A stretch of DNA of 64,000 bases from Bacteroidaceae bacterium (GTDB lineage: Bacteria > Bacteroidota > Bacteroidia > Bacteroidales > Bacteroidaceae), in assembly GCA_017617315.1 (NCBI GenBank), contig JAFZWM010000014.1:1-64000 (forward strand). Direction: 5' to 3'. The notes below the pieces were generated by a model, which did no database searches, was not told the origin of the DNA, and saw nothing but the letters and a program-made list of their open reading frames with translations. Shown piece after piece: positions 44,732 to 52,056 of the stretch. The position numbers were made by a program, and so were the translations under genes. Each line of letters begins with the position of its first letter. The stretch's first letter is position 1.

Positions 44732-45481
44732 ATGGATAACGTAAGTAGTACACCATATGTTGCCGAACCTTTCCAGGTCGACTTCAACGGCAGGCTGTTC
44801 ATGAGCGTGCTTGGCAACAACCTGCTCAACACGGCCGGATTCCATGCCAACGACCGCGGCTTCGGCATTGCCACGCTAAACCAGAGCCAGTACACATGGG
44901 TGCTCTCGCGCTTCGTTATAGAAATGAACGAGATGCCCAGCCAGTACGAACGCTACTCTATAGAAACGTGGATTGAAAAGGTGTTCAGGTTCTTCACAAA
45001 CCGAAACTTCGCCATCAAGGGCGATGACGGAAAGGTGTTCGGCTATGCCAAGAGCATCTGGGCGATGATCGACCTCGACACCCGAAAGCCCGAGGACCTG
45101 CTCGTCCTGCATGGCGGAAGCATAGCCAGCTACGTCGTGCCCGACAAGGAATGTCCCATCGACCCTCCCGGCAGAGTAAAGGTAACAGATGCCGAGCCGG
45201 TCTTCACCTATCGGAGCAGCTACAGCGACATCGACGTGAACGGACATGTGAACAGCGTTAAGTACATGGAACACATGATAAACCTGCTTCCGTACCAGCT
45301 TTTCAAGGAGCATTTCATTAAGCGTTTCGAGGTTGCCTACGTTGCCGAATCGTATATCGGCGACGTGCTTCACTTCTATTTGCATAAAAATTCAGAACTT
45401 GAATATCTGATAGATGTGCGGAAAGAGGCTGAAAATGGCACTTCCGAAACCGTATGCAGAGGCCTGATTCGACTAATTTAA
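44732..45481 (+). CDS. Acyl-ACP thioesterase (FatA/B-like, double hotdog)
   Basis: 249 residues with two hotdog halves. The first contains FQVDFNGRLFMSVLGNNLLN and WVLSRFVIEM; the second contains YRSSYSDIDVNGHVNSVKYM, the Asp-x-Asn-x-His-Val-Asn motif of acyl-ACP thioesterases. It releases fatty acids from acyl carrier protein. It lies 5 bases after ilvN within the branched-chain amino acid operon. This fits a link between branched-chain precursors and branched fatty acids, but that link is inference. Confidence 0.85.
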   Translation: MDNVSSTPYVAEPFQVDFNGRLFMSVLGNNLLNTAGFHANDRGFGIATLNQSQYTWVLSRFVIEMNEMPSQYERYSIETWIEKVFRFFTNRNFAIKGDDGKVFGYAKSIWAMIDLDTRKPEDLLVLHGGSIASYVVPDKECPIDPPGRVKVTDAEPVFTYRSSYSDIDVNGHVNSVKYMEHMINLLPYQLFKEHFIKRFEVAYVAESYIGDVLHFYLHKNSELEYLIDVRKEAENGTSETVCRGLIRLI

Positions 45482-45503
45482 AGTTTTTGCATAAAAAAAG
45501 TGA

Positions 45504-45541
45504 TAAATTTGCACGGAATAGAGCAAAAAAGTGTAAATTTG
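45504..45541 (+). promoter_or_regulatory. Two -7 boxes before ilvC
   Basis: TAAATTTG occurs at 45504-45511 and 45534-45541, exactly 30 bases apart, each followed by GCA. TTTG at 45508-45511 could serve as the -33 box of the second (22-base spacer). ilvC can thus be transcribed independently of the attenuator. Confidence 0.6.
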
Positions 45542-45606
45542 CAAGCGGAAAAACGTAAACTAATAGTAACGCGCTACAAAAGGCGCACAAAAACATATAA
45601 TATAAA

Positions 45607-46650
45607 ATGGCACAGATGAATTTTGGCGGTGTTATTGAGAATGTAATGACCCGCGAAGAGTTTCCTTTGGAGAAGGCTCGTGAAATACTTAAAGACGAGA
45701 CAATCGCAGTTATTGGCTATGGCGTTCAGGGTCCGGGCCAGTCTTTGAACTTGCGCGACAACGGTTTCAACGTAATCGTTGGTCAGCGTCCAGGCAAGAC
45801 TTTCGAGAAGGCAGTTGCTGATGGCTGGGTTCCAGGTGAGACTTTGTTTGGTATCGAGGAGGCTGCTGAGAAGGCATCTATTATTATGTGCTTGCTTTCA
45901 GATGCTGCCGTAATGTCAGTTTGGCCTACACTCAAGAAGTACCTTACTGCTGGCAAGGCTCTTTACTTCTCTCATGGTTTTGCTATTACTTGGAACGACC
46001 GCACAGGCGTTGTTCCTGCTAAGGATATCGATGTTATCATGGTTGCACCTAAGGGTTCTGGTACATCACTTCGTACTATGTTCCTCGAGGGTCGCGGCTT
46101 GAACTCTTCATACGCTGTATATCAGGATGCTACAGGCAAGGCTCTTGACCGTACTTTGGCTCTTGGTATCGGTATCGGCTCTGGCTACTTGTTCGAGACT
46201 ACATTCCAGCGCGAGGCTACTTCTGACCTTACTGGTGAGCGTGGTTCTTTGATGGGCGCTATTCAGGGCTTGCTTCTTGCTCAGTACGAGGTTCTTCGCG
46301 AGAACGGCCACACTCCATCTGAGGCATTCAACGAGACTGTTGAGGAGCTTACTCAGTCGCTCATGCCATTGTTCGCTAAGAACGGTATGGACTGGATGTA
46401 CGCTAACTGCTCAACTACAGCACAGCGTGGTGCTCTCGACTGGATGGGCCCATTCCACGATGCTTGCAAGCCTGTAGTTGAGAAGCTTTACGCTAACGTT
46501 AAGTGCGGTAACGAGGCTCAGATTTCTATCGACGCTAACTCAAAGCCTGACTATCGCGAGGGCTTGGAGAAGGAGTTGAAGGCACTCCGCGAGAGCGAGA
46601 TGTGGCAGACTGCCGTTACAGTTCGCAAACTTCGTCCAGAAAACAATTAA
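45607..46650 (+). CDS. ilvC: Ketol-acid reductoisomerase
   Basis: 347 residues, class I length. The NAD(P)H site is VIGYGVQGPGQ (35-45) followed by VIVGQRPGKTF. VIMVAPKGSGTSLR precedes the all-helical C-terminal domain holding the two-Mg site (SDLTGERGSLMGAIQG). It isomerises and reduces 2-acetolactate and 2-aceto-2-hydroxybutyrate, the second common step. It has its own promoters after a 125-base gap, uses codons typical of high expression, and is closed by a strong terminator. Confidence 0.96.
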   Translation: MAQMNFGGVIENVMTREEFPLEKAREILKDETIAVIGYGVQGPGQSLNLRDNGFNVIVGQRPGKTFEKAVADGWVPGETLFGIEEAAEKASIIMCLLSDAAVMSVWPTLKKYLTAGKALYFSHGFAITWNDRTGVVPAKDIDVIMVAPKGSGTSLRTMFLEGRGLNSSYAVYQDATGKALDRTLALGIGIGSGYLFETTFQREATSDLTGERGSLMGAIQGLLLAQYEVLRENGHTPSEAFNETVEELTQSLMPLFAKNGMDWMYANCSTTAQRGALDWMGPFHDACKPVVEKLYANVKCGNEAQISIDANSKPDYREGLEKELKALRESEMWQTAVTVRKLRPENN

Positions 46651-46682
46651 AAGAACTTTTGGATATATTTGATTAACAAATT

Positions 46683-46722
46683 CGGCTGGATAATGAATCA
46701 TTTCATTTCCAGCCGTTTTTTT
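46683..46722 (+). terminator. Terminator of the ilv operon
   Basis: CGGCTGGA (46683-46690) pairs with TCCAGCCG (46708-46715), then TTTTTTT. Confidence 0.92.
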
Positions 46723-46888
46723 GCTCCCGGATTTACGAAATATCTTGTCGCGATGACAATAAAACTGATATTCATAAAATGCTGTCTGAAACGATGTTTA
46801 CAATCCGAAAAATTTTGGCATTCTTTATTCTGATTTTTGGCTTAAAGGTATGATATTTTGTTTTTTTAGCATTTTTTAGAATAAATGT

Positions 46889-46920
46889 TTTGTAGCGTAT
46901 TTATTTTTTTAGTTACTTTG
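46889..46920 (+). promoter_or_regulatory. Promoter of the fimbrillin-like locus
   Basis: TTTG at 46889-46892, 20-base spacer, TTACTTTG at 46913-46920 (one mismatch to TAnnTTTG). The predicted start of transcription is 2-4 bases before the ATG at 46928. Confidence 0.55.
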
Positions 46921-46927
46921 CACACGA

Positions 46928-47032
46928 ATGGCACAAAATCATGGTTCATACCGTGGTACGTGTCTTAAAGGTCACTGGAAACACTGGATATGCGCCCCGA
47001 AAACAAGCAAAGAAAAAAAGGGTGCGTGGTAA
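46928..47032 (+). CDS. Possible 34-residue basic, Trp-rich small protein
   Basis: ATG at 46928, TAA at 47030-47032. The peptide contains GHWKHWICAPK, two Cys and several Lys. It would be translated from a nearly leaderless mRNA because the -7 box ends 7 bases before the ATG. No family recognised. It may be a real small protein, a leader peptide for the genes that follow, or chance. Confidence 0.3.
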   Translation: MAQNHGSYRGTCLKGHWKHWICAPKTSKEKKGAW

Positions 47033-47066
47033 ATCTTTAATAAGTATATTCTGTTAAATAACAAGA

Positions 47067-47294
47067 ATGATGGGGAAAAACTTCGTAAATTCAAAAGTGT
47101 CACAACTTACTGGCGCATCTGATCAGGGAACTCGCAAAAGATATGTTAAACCCGTGTCTGCCGAGGTCGCTCTAATCACAGATGCCTATTTCCTTAATGT
47201 GAGTTTGGGAGATATTGGTGAAGGTGATAATCTCTCTAAGAAGAGAAATGAGAATATCACTACCATGACAACGCCTGATGAAGGTTACCAGTAA
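47067..47294 (+). CDS. Small protein with Tyr-Val-Lys-Pro motif, copy 1
   Basis: 75 residues, no signal peptide and no membrane segment. The centre reads RKRYVKPVSAEVAL, followed by an acidic, Gly-containing tail (SLGDIGEGDN). A second small protein with KQMYVKPEMAIKEV is encoded at 49746, on the other side of the fimbrillin-like gene. Short proteins of this form, a KxYVKP motif then a hydrophobic stretch and a Gly/Asp/Ser tail, are familiar to me from Bacteroidales genomes as unnamed hypotheticals. ATG at 47070 is an alternative start. Function unknown. Confidence 0.6.
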   Translation: MMGKNFVNSKVSQLTGASDQGTRKRYVKPVSAEVALITDAYFLNVSLGDIGEGDNLSKKRNENITTMTTPDEGYQ

Positions 47295-47354
47295 CACCAT
47301 AGTTATCACTATTTTTATGTCGTATTTTTATGAATCTTTAATAAAACAGGTATT

Positions 47355-49664
47355 ATGAATAGGTATTTAAAAGTATTCGGGTTGGGGGTGATACTCTCAG
47401 CCGCAATTTCATGTACTGATGACGTGTTGCCCGCCGGCAGCCAAACTGATGCTGAAGGTATCTACAAAATAAATATAACAGAACCTGAAACGCGTTTTGT
47501 CTATGATGCAAATGGCGAAAATCCATCAAAAATTACTGTAAACTGGGCTGAAAACGACCAACTCTCTGTTTTTGTAGGTGGAGAGAATATTGGTGCTTTG
47601 TTCAACCTTACAGGTGGAGCTAATTCAAAGAATGGCGAGTTCTCTGGCTCATTCAAGTGTACCGGTAATGCTCCAGAGGATGGCGACCGCATCTACGCGT
47701 TTTATACCGCAGAGTCTAACATCGTCGTTCCTAAGGTTGAGAACGGACAGCTGGTTACTGAGGTAAAGGACGGTACAACCGTCGAGGCTTCTGAAGAGAA
47801 GACAAACACAGCAAGCCGCATTTATTGCAGTTTCCGCAATCAGGTGCAGGGAGCAAATGGCGTTCCTGAATTCAAGACAAAATCAGGACGTTCTGTTGAC
47901 TTCCGCTACGGCTCTGCTTACTATTTCGAGGATATGGGCAAGAATCTTCCAAGCATGAGACTTAACTCGCTTTCGTCTTATCTCTTGGCTAAGTTCAAGA
48001 TTCAGGATTCAAGCCACAAGCCTGCTGGTAAGGGTTGGAAGCCTTACAAGGTTTCGCTTATTACCGAAAAGTGCTATTTCGACTCTTTGGTTTATGTAGA
48101 CCTCGCTCCAAAAGATGGCGGCGAAATAAAGGATATTGCATTCCAGCCTTATGCTATTGTAACAAATCCGGGCATGGAGAATACTGGTCACCAGACATCT
48201 TACATGACTGTACAGCTTAACGAGAAGGATGCAAACGGCAATATAACAAAGGATTATTGGGATGTAGACCTTTCTACAACCGACGAGACATTCTATGTTT
48301 ACTTTGCATTGCCTCCAACAACTATTCCAAAGGGACAGCACTTGCAGTGTGTTGTTTCTATGAAGATGGTTGACGGTTCTACTCCAGTTGTAAAGTCATT
48401 TGCTTACCCAATTGAGATTACAAAGGCTGAAGGTTTCACCCTTTCTCCGGGTAAGTGCTCAAGTGCCGACTTTACTCGTCATAATGAAAATAAGGAGTTC
48501 TTGCTTAATGGTGAGTTCTTTATCAACCCTGTTTACAATCCAAAGAGTCAGGAGTGGGCTTATCAGGGACACTCTGCGTTGGGTAGCCTTTATCCTTCTT
48601 ACTTCTCTGTTGGTACTGCCGACAGAAACTCTGTAAGACAGGGCGCAATCCAGCCATTCCGTGAGGATGGACACCTTAATTATCTTGGAGTATACGATAC
48701 TTCTTTCGATGGTATGTATATTTCTACTTACAAGGAAGGAAATGTTGTAAAGGGTTCTATCACACGATATACAAGTTATCCAATATTCGGATATCAGTAT
48801 GAGGGCGATGATGCAATTACTCCATTGCCAAATACTCCAATGCACGCAATTCTTTCGAATGTAGAAGACCCAATCAACCAGGCTTGGTTTGCAAGAAATG
48901 AACATGCTGTTGCTTCGAGAAACAGTTTGTGGCCTCGTAAGGATTGGTTAAACTCATGGGATAGATTCTATGCACATCTGAAGTCAAATCACTCTACACC
49001 TGTTATTGCTAACAGTAATTCTGTAGACTGGGCTTTGCCAGGTATAACAGGTGATGCTAATCTTAAGAATTTCATGCAATGTCCATTCTTGCCTGTTGGT
49101 GCTCAGAAATTAGAGTATTTGACTGTACCAGAGCTTGAAAGCTATAATTTCTGGAAAAACTATTCTGGGGTTAGTGATTGTGGCTATGAGCAGATTAATG
49201 GTAATACATGGGCTGAAAAATATGGTTATGGACCATACAATCCAGAATCTGTATTTAATAAGGACTATGCAGATTTGGGTACAGTTTTAGCTAATAAGGC
49301 TGCACAGCCAGGTGGAGATGCTTTGTCTGCTTGGTATTCTGAATACCTTATCAGAAACGGTGCAAGCATGGAAGACTATTACAAAAACTATGGTGAGTTT
49401 GAGATAGACTTCAGCAAGCAGTATTATCATGGTAAGGGTGATGTTGCTCTTGACAATGGTACTTGGACATACAAGGGTGGTGTTTCATTCCCACTTGCAT
49501 TCTTTATTCATAATGAGTCATACGATCGTCCAGCAAATGTTCGTGACTACGGAATCGTAATTCTCGACGGTGAGGAATTCCGTCTTACTCACACTCAGAC
49601 GGGTGTTCGTGATAACGTAGAGTGGGAAACTCCATGTAACATTTGGTGTTTCAAGCGTAAGTAA
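47355..49664 (+). CDS. Fimbrillin-like lipoprotein
   Basis: 769 residues with lipobox AISC (Cys20), followed by TDD as in surface lipoproteins. The first ~200 residues resemble Bacteroidales fimbrillin-like (Mfa/FimA type) domains: PETRFVYDANGENPSKITV, WAENDQLSVFVGG and DGDRIYAFYTAES. The remaining ~400 residues, rich in Tyr, Asn and Trp (GYEQINGNTWAEKYGYGPYN), are unassigned. It is probably an adhesin or pilus-tip-like surface protein. It follows the small YVKP protein gene by 60 bases and has its own terminator. Confidence 0.65.
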   Translation: MNRYLKVFGLGVILSAAISCTDDVLPAGSQTDAEGIYKINITEPETRFVYDANGENPSKITVNWAENDQLSVFVGGENIGALFNLTGGANSKNGEFSGSFKCTGNAPEDGDRIYAFYTAESNIVVPKVENGQLVTEVKDGTTVEASEEKTNTASRIYCSFRNQVQGANGVPEFKTKSGRSVDFRYGSAYYFEDMGKNLPSMRLNSLSSYLLAKFKIQDSSHKPAGKGWKPYKVSLITEKCYFDSLVYVDLAPKDGGEIKDIAFQPYAIVTNPGMENTGHQTSYMTVQLNEKDANGNITKDYWDVDLSTTDETFYVYFALPPTTIPKGQHLQCVVSMKMVDGSTPVVKSFAYPIEITKAEGFTLSPGKCSSADFTRHNENKEFLLNGEFFINPVYNPKSQEWAYQGHSALGSLYPSYFSVGTADRNSVRQGAIQPFREDGHLNYLGVYDTSFDGMYISTYKEGNVVKGSITRYTSYPIFGYQYEGDDAITPLPNTPMHAILSNVEDPINQAWFARNEHAVASRNSLWPRKDWLNSWDRFYAHLKSNHSTPVIANSNSVDWALPGITGDANLKNFMQCPFLPVGAQKLEYLTVPELESYNFWKNYSGVSDCGYEQINGNTWAEKYGYGPYNPESVFNKDYADLGTVLANKAAQPGGDALSAWYSEYLIRNGASMEDYYKNYGEFEIDFSKQYYHGKGDVALDNGTWTYKGGVSFPLAFFIHNESYDRPANVRDYGIVILDGEEFRLTHTQTGVRDNVEWETPCNIWCFKRK

Positions 49665-49671
49665 AAATACA

Positions 49672-49714
49672 GAACTATGTAGCGGCATTAAAATTGCCGT
49701 TGCATAGTTTTTTG
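49672..49714 (+). terminator. Terminator after the fimbrillin-like gene
   Basis: AACTATG (49673-49679) pairs with CATAGTT (49703-49709), with inner CGGCA/TGCCG, followed by TTTT. Confidence 0.88.
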
Positions 49715-49745
49715 TTAATAGCGTTTCACAATAAGAATGCAGATT

Positions 49746-49898
49746 ATGAAACAGATGTATGTAAAGCCGGAAATGGCAATAAAAGAGGTGATAGAGCGTT
49801 GCTCAATCCTCGAGAGTTCCGACGACAACTGGACAATCCGTCCGTCGGTAAAGAACGAGGACAAGCGCGGGAATCCCCAAGCATTTTACAATGCCTAA
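49746..49898 (+). CDS. Small protein with Tyr-Val-Lys-Pro motif, copy 2
   Basis: 50 codons from ATG 49746 to TAA 49896-49898. The start MKQMYVKPEMAIKEVIERC matches the YVKP motif of the protein at 47067. A Ser/Asp-rich stretch (SSDDNW) and a basic tail follow. It is enclosed by terminators at 49672 and 49925, so it forms its own unit or is reached by read-through. I prefer this frame to an overlapping 91-codon frame (49694-49969) because of the motif match and the well-placed terminator. Confidence 0.6.
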   Translation: MKQMYVKPEMAIKEVIERCSILESSDDNWTIRPSVKNEDKRGNPQAFYNA

Positions 49899-49924
49899 AT
49901 GATGTACAAACAATAATATTTTCG

Positions 49925-49963
49925 AGCAGTTCTGCCAGCAATATGGTAGAGCTGCTTTTTTTG
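49925..49963 (+). terminator. Terminator after the 50-residue protein
   Basis: AGCAG-TCT (49925 on) pairs with AGA-CTGCT (ending 49956), followed by TTTTTT. Confidence 0.75.
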
Positions 49964-50248
49964 TTATGAAATATTTATAGCTTGATTTTTTTATGTTTGT
50001 TCGGATTTATAATGATGCTTGCGAGTTCGGAAAGTGTGCATGCATGTGCTCTTCGTTTGTAATCTATTTCTTCGTTTCAATTAAAAAGATTTTTCAACTT
50101 TCACCCCCTCATTTAGAATTCCATGTAAAATACAAAACTGAAACGACACAGTTATATTTACACTCCCATGTAGACCCTAATTCAAAAAAAATCCACCTTC
50201 ATTTTTAAATTTTCAGCTTTCAATTCTCAAATTTTAACTTAGAATTGT
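49964..50248. other. Intergenic, nothing recognised
   Basis: AT-rich stretch between the terminator and the 11-bp repeat array. I see no convincing gene or RNA; a 71-codon frame here has no supporting promoter or composition. Confidence 0.5.
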
Positions 50249-50467
50249 CCGAACCTTCCCCGAACCTTCTCCGTAGCTACTCCGTTCCTACCCCGTAGCT
50301 ACCTCGTACCTACAACGTACCTTGAACGTATCTTGAACGTACCTTGCGGCTTGCTACCCCGTATCTTCCCCGTAGTACTGGCTTGCTTCCCACTTACTAT
50401 CGGCTTGTTTCTTCGTATCTTCCCCATAGCTTCTCCGAACTCAGAAGCTATGTTGAATCTACCTTGA
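50249..50467. repeat. Degenerate 11-bp tandem repeat array, inverted copy
   Basis: About twenty units of 11 bp: CCGAACCTTCC, CCGAACCTTCT, CCGTAGCTACT, CCGTTCCTACC, CCGTAGCTACC, then ACGTACCTTGA, ACGTATCTTGA, ACGTACCTTGC and others to ATCTACCTTGA. ACGTACCTTGA is the reverse complement, with one change, of the unit at 1-121. It lies beyond the 3' end of the CxxCH lipoprotein gene copy 3. Units differ from each other but the period is kept. Confidence 0.88.
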
Positions 50468-50496
50468 CATAATCTTTAAACTTTCAATTAAAAAAA

Positions 50497-50530
50497 ATTG
50501 TCCATTGTCAATTGTCAATTATCAATTGTT
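50497..50530. repeat. AATTGT/CAATTG short-repeat element, copy B
   Basis: AATTGTCCATTGTCAATTG followed by TCAATTATCAATTGT. It matches copy A at 422-459 in the same orientation. It overlaps the stop codon and final residues of the lipoprotein gene ending at 50515: the last codons (Thr-Ile-Asp-Asn-stop) are made of repeat sequence. Confidence 0.85.
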
Positions 50531-52002
50531 GCCGTTGAATCCTCCTCGGCTATTGAAAGAATGTCGGCCTTTTGCGCCTGCGTATTGAAATAGACATTCT
50601 TTATGTCGTCGGCGTTGAAGTTGGCTGGCGTGTTACTCAGTTCAGGAATGTTGTAGCTCTTGAACGTGTTGTCGTAGAACGTTGGATGCTTCTGCGGCAG
50701 ACAGAACGCCTTGCTTACATTTCCCTTGTCATCGACGTGCGCAAAATAAGGCTTGCCGTACATTCCGTCGTCGCGCTTGCTGGCAAAGACAAACCAGTGT
50801 GCGTTGGTAGACCATGAGTGATAAGTATCGGAATTAGACGAGTTCGTCTTGCTTAGGTTGTTTATTTTTTTCGATGCTATCGTCATCATCTGCAAGTCAG
50901 CCTCTTTGTGCCAGATAGGGAATGTTCCGCAGTCCGAGATGGTGTAGAGAATATATTTGCCGTCGGGCGAGCACTTTGGAAACGAAACTGAAAAACCGTT
51001 TTCCTTGGCGTTGTAGAGCGTGTCTACAACATCGCCCGGCGTTCCCGTAACTTGGTCGAACGAGACGCAGCAGAGGCTGTATTTCAGGAACGGAAGGTCG
51101 GCAGCCTCGCCCTTTCGTGCGCCGCAGAACAGAATCTTTCTACCGTCGGGCGTGAAGGTAGGGAACGACATGAACGTTATTGAATCGCTCAACGCCTTGT
51201 TTGTTACTATGCGGTTGTCTTTTGTGTCCACAACCACGAGGTTTGACGAGGCATCGTAGACCTCGAGCCTTTCTGCTCCTTTGGTGTGCAGGGCAGGGAT
51301 GATGGTATTTGTTGTGTAGACAATGAATCTGCCAGAAGGATGGAAGTCGCCGTAGATGCACGGATCGTTAAGCTCGTCCTTCAGCATAAGCTTCTTCAGC
51401 TTGCCGTCGTTGTTGATGATTGTTCCGCCGTTCTTTCCTCGAAGGTGGAAGAACGACAGATTGCCGTTTTTCTTGCCGTAGGTGTGGCAGTTCATGCAAC
51501 TGTTGTCTACATCGCGGTTGTCGATGAGCACGCGCTCGTCGAACGACTCGATGTTACGCTCGCAAATCTGAATGTGGTTCCACACCTCGTAGCCCGGCTC
51601 TATCAGACGGTAGCTGATGTAAGAGTCGATAGGTTCGTTGGCTATGGTCCATGTAGCCGATTTGAAGAGATGCCACTCTCCGTCTTTCTTTCCGTACACA
51701 TCGAGTTGGGCGTTCTTGCCCTTGTTCCGTTTAAGAAAGTCGTGCCATTCGCCCTCGTCCCATATGAGTTCGGTGCTTCCGCTCGCCTCAATCTCGTCGG
51801 CATCGCATTTTGCCTTGGCATAGATATCAGAATATCCTCCGCGAAGCATGAAGTTTAGCGGAGCAATATTATATGGAAGAGTTATCTCTGTATAATCGGG
51901 AAACATCGGTGCTGCGGTATTTGTTGCTGTATAGTTTCCCGGTGCGCCACAACAGGCGCTTAAAAATATTCCTGCAAGTGAGTAAAGTAAGTGCTTAAAC
52001 AT
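50515..52002 (-). CDS. CxxCH beta-propeller (PD40/TolB-like) lipoprotein, copy 3
   Basis: 495 residues. Lipobox LSAC (Cys17), N-terminal motif FPDYTEITLPYNIAPLNF, haem-type CMNCH at 169-173, propeller repeats (FPTFTPDGRKILFC, KCSPDGKYILYT). The invariant histidines are in DFHPSG and IWHKEADLQ. Unlike the other copies it is divergent from its DUF6057-like neighbour (52057), sharing a 54-base promoter region. Its C-terminal tail is longer and Glu/Asp/Thr-rich; the last residues come from the CAATTG repeat element. Confidence 0.78.
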   Translation of the reverse strand: MFKHLLYSLAGIFLSACCGAPGNYTATNTAAPMFPDYTEITLPYNIAPLNFMLRGGYSDIYAKAKCDADEIEASGSTELIWDEGEWHDFLKRNKGKNAQLDVYGKKDGEWHLFKSATWTIANEPIDSYISYRLIEPGYEVWNHIQICERNIESFDERVLIDNRDVDNSCMNCHTYGKKNGNLSFFHLRGKNGGTIINNDGKLKKLMLKDELNDPCIYGDFHPSGRFIVYTTNTIIPALHTKGAERLEVYDASSNLVVVDTKDNRIVTNKALSDSITFMSFPTFTPDGRKILFCGARKGEAADLPFLKYSLCCVSFDQVTGTPGDVVDTLYNAKENGFSVSFPKCSPDGKYILYTISDCGTFPIWHKEADLQMMTIASKKINNLSKTNSSNSDTYHSWSTNAHWFVFASKRDDGMYGKPYFAHVDDKGNVSKAFCLPQKHPTFYDNTFKSYNIPELSNTPANFNADDIKNVYFNTQAQKADILSIAEEDSTATIDN

Positions 52003-52019
52003 ATTTTAATAATTCCAGA

Positions 52020-52054
52020 TTGCAAAGATAACAATAAAAGTGTTATTTTTGCAA
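52020..52054. promoter_or_regulatory. Symmetrical overlapping divergent promoters
   Basis: Plus: TTG 52020-52022, 21-base spacer, TATTTTTG 52044-52051. Minus: TTG at 52054-52052, 21-base spacer, TATCTTTG at 52030-52023. Each -7 box lies beside the -33 box of the other, so the two genes of module copy 3 are transcribed back to back from one 35-bp core. Confidence 0.7.
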
Positions 52055-52056
52055 CT

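Noticed and set aside
49694..49969. 91-codon gene after the fimbrillin-like gene
   Set aside because: It overlaps a terminator at each end; the 50-codon frame at 49746 fits between them and carries the YVKP motif.
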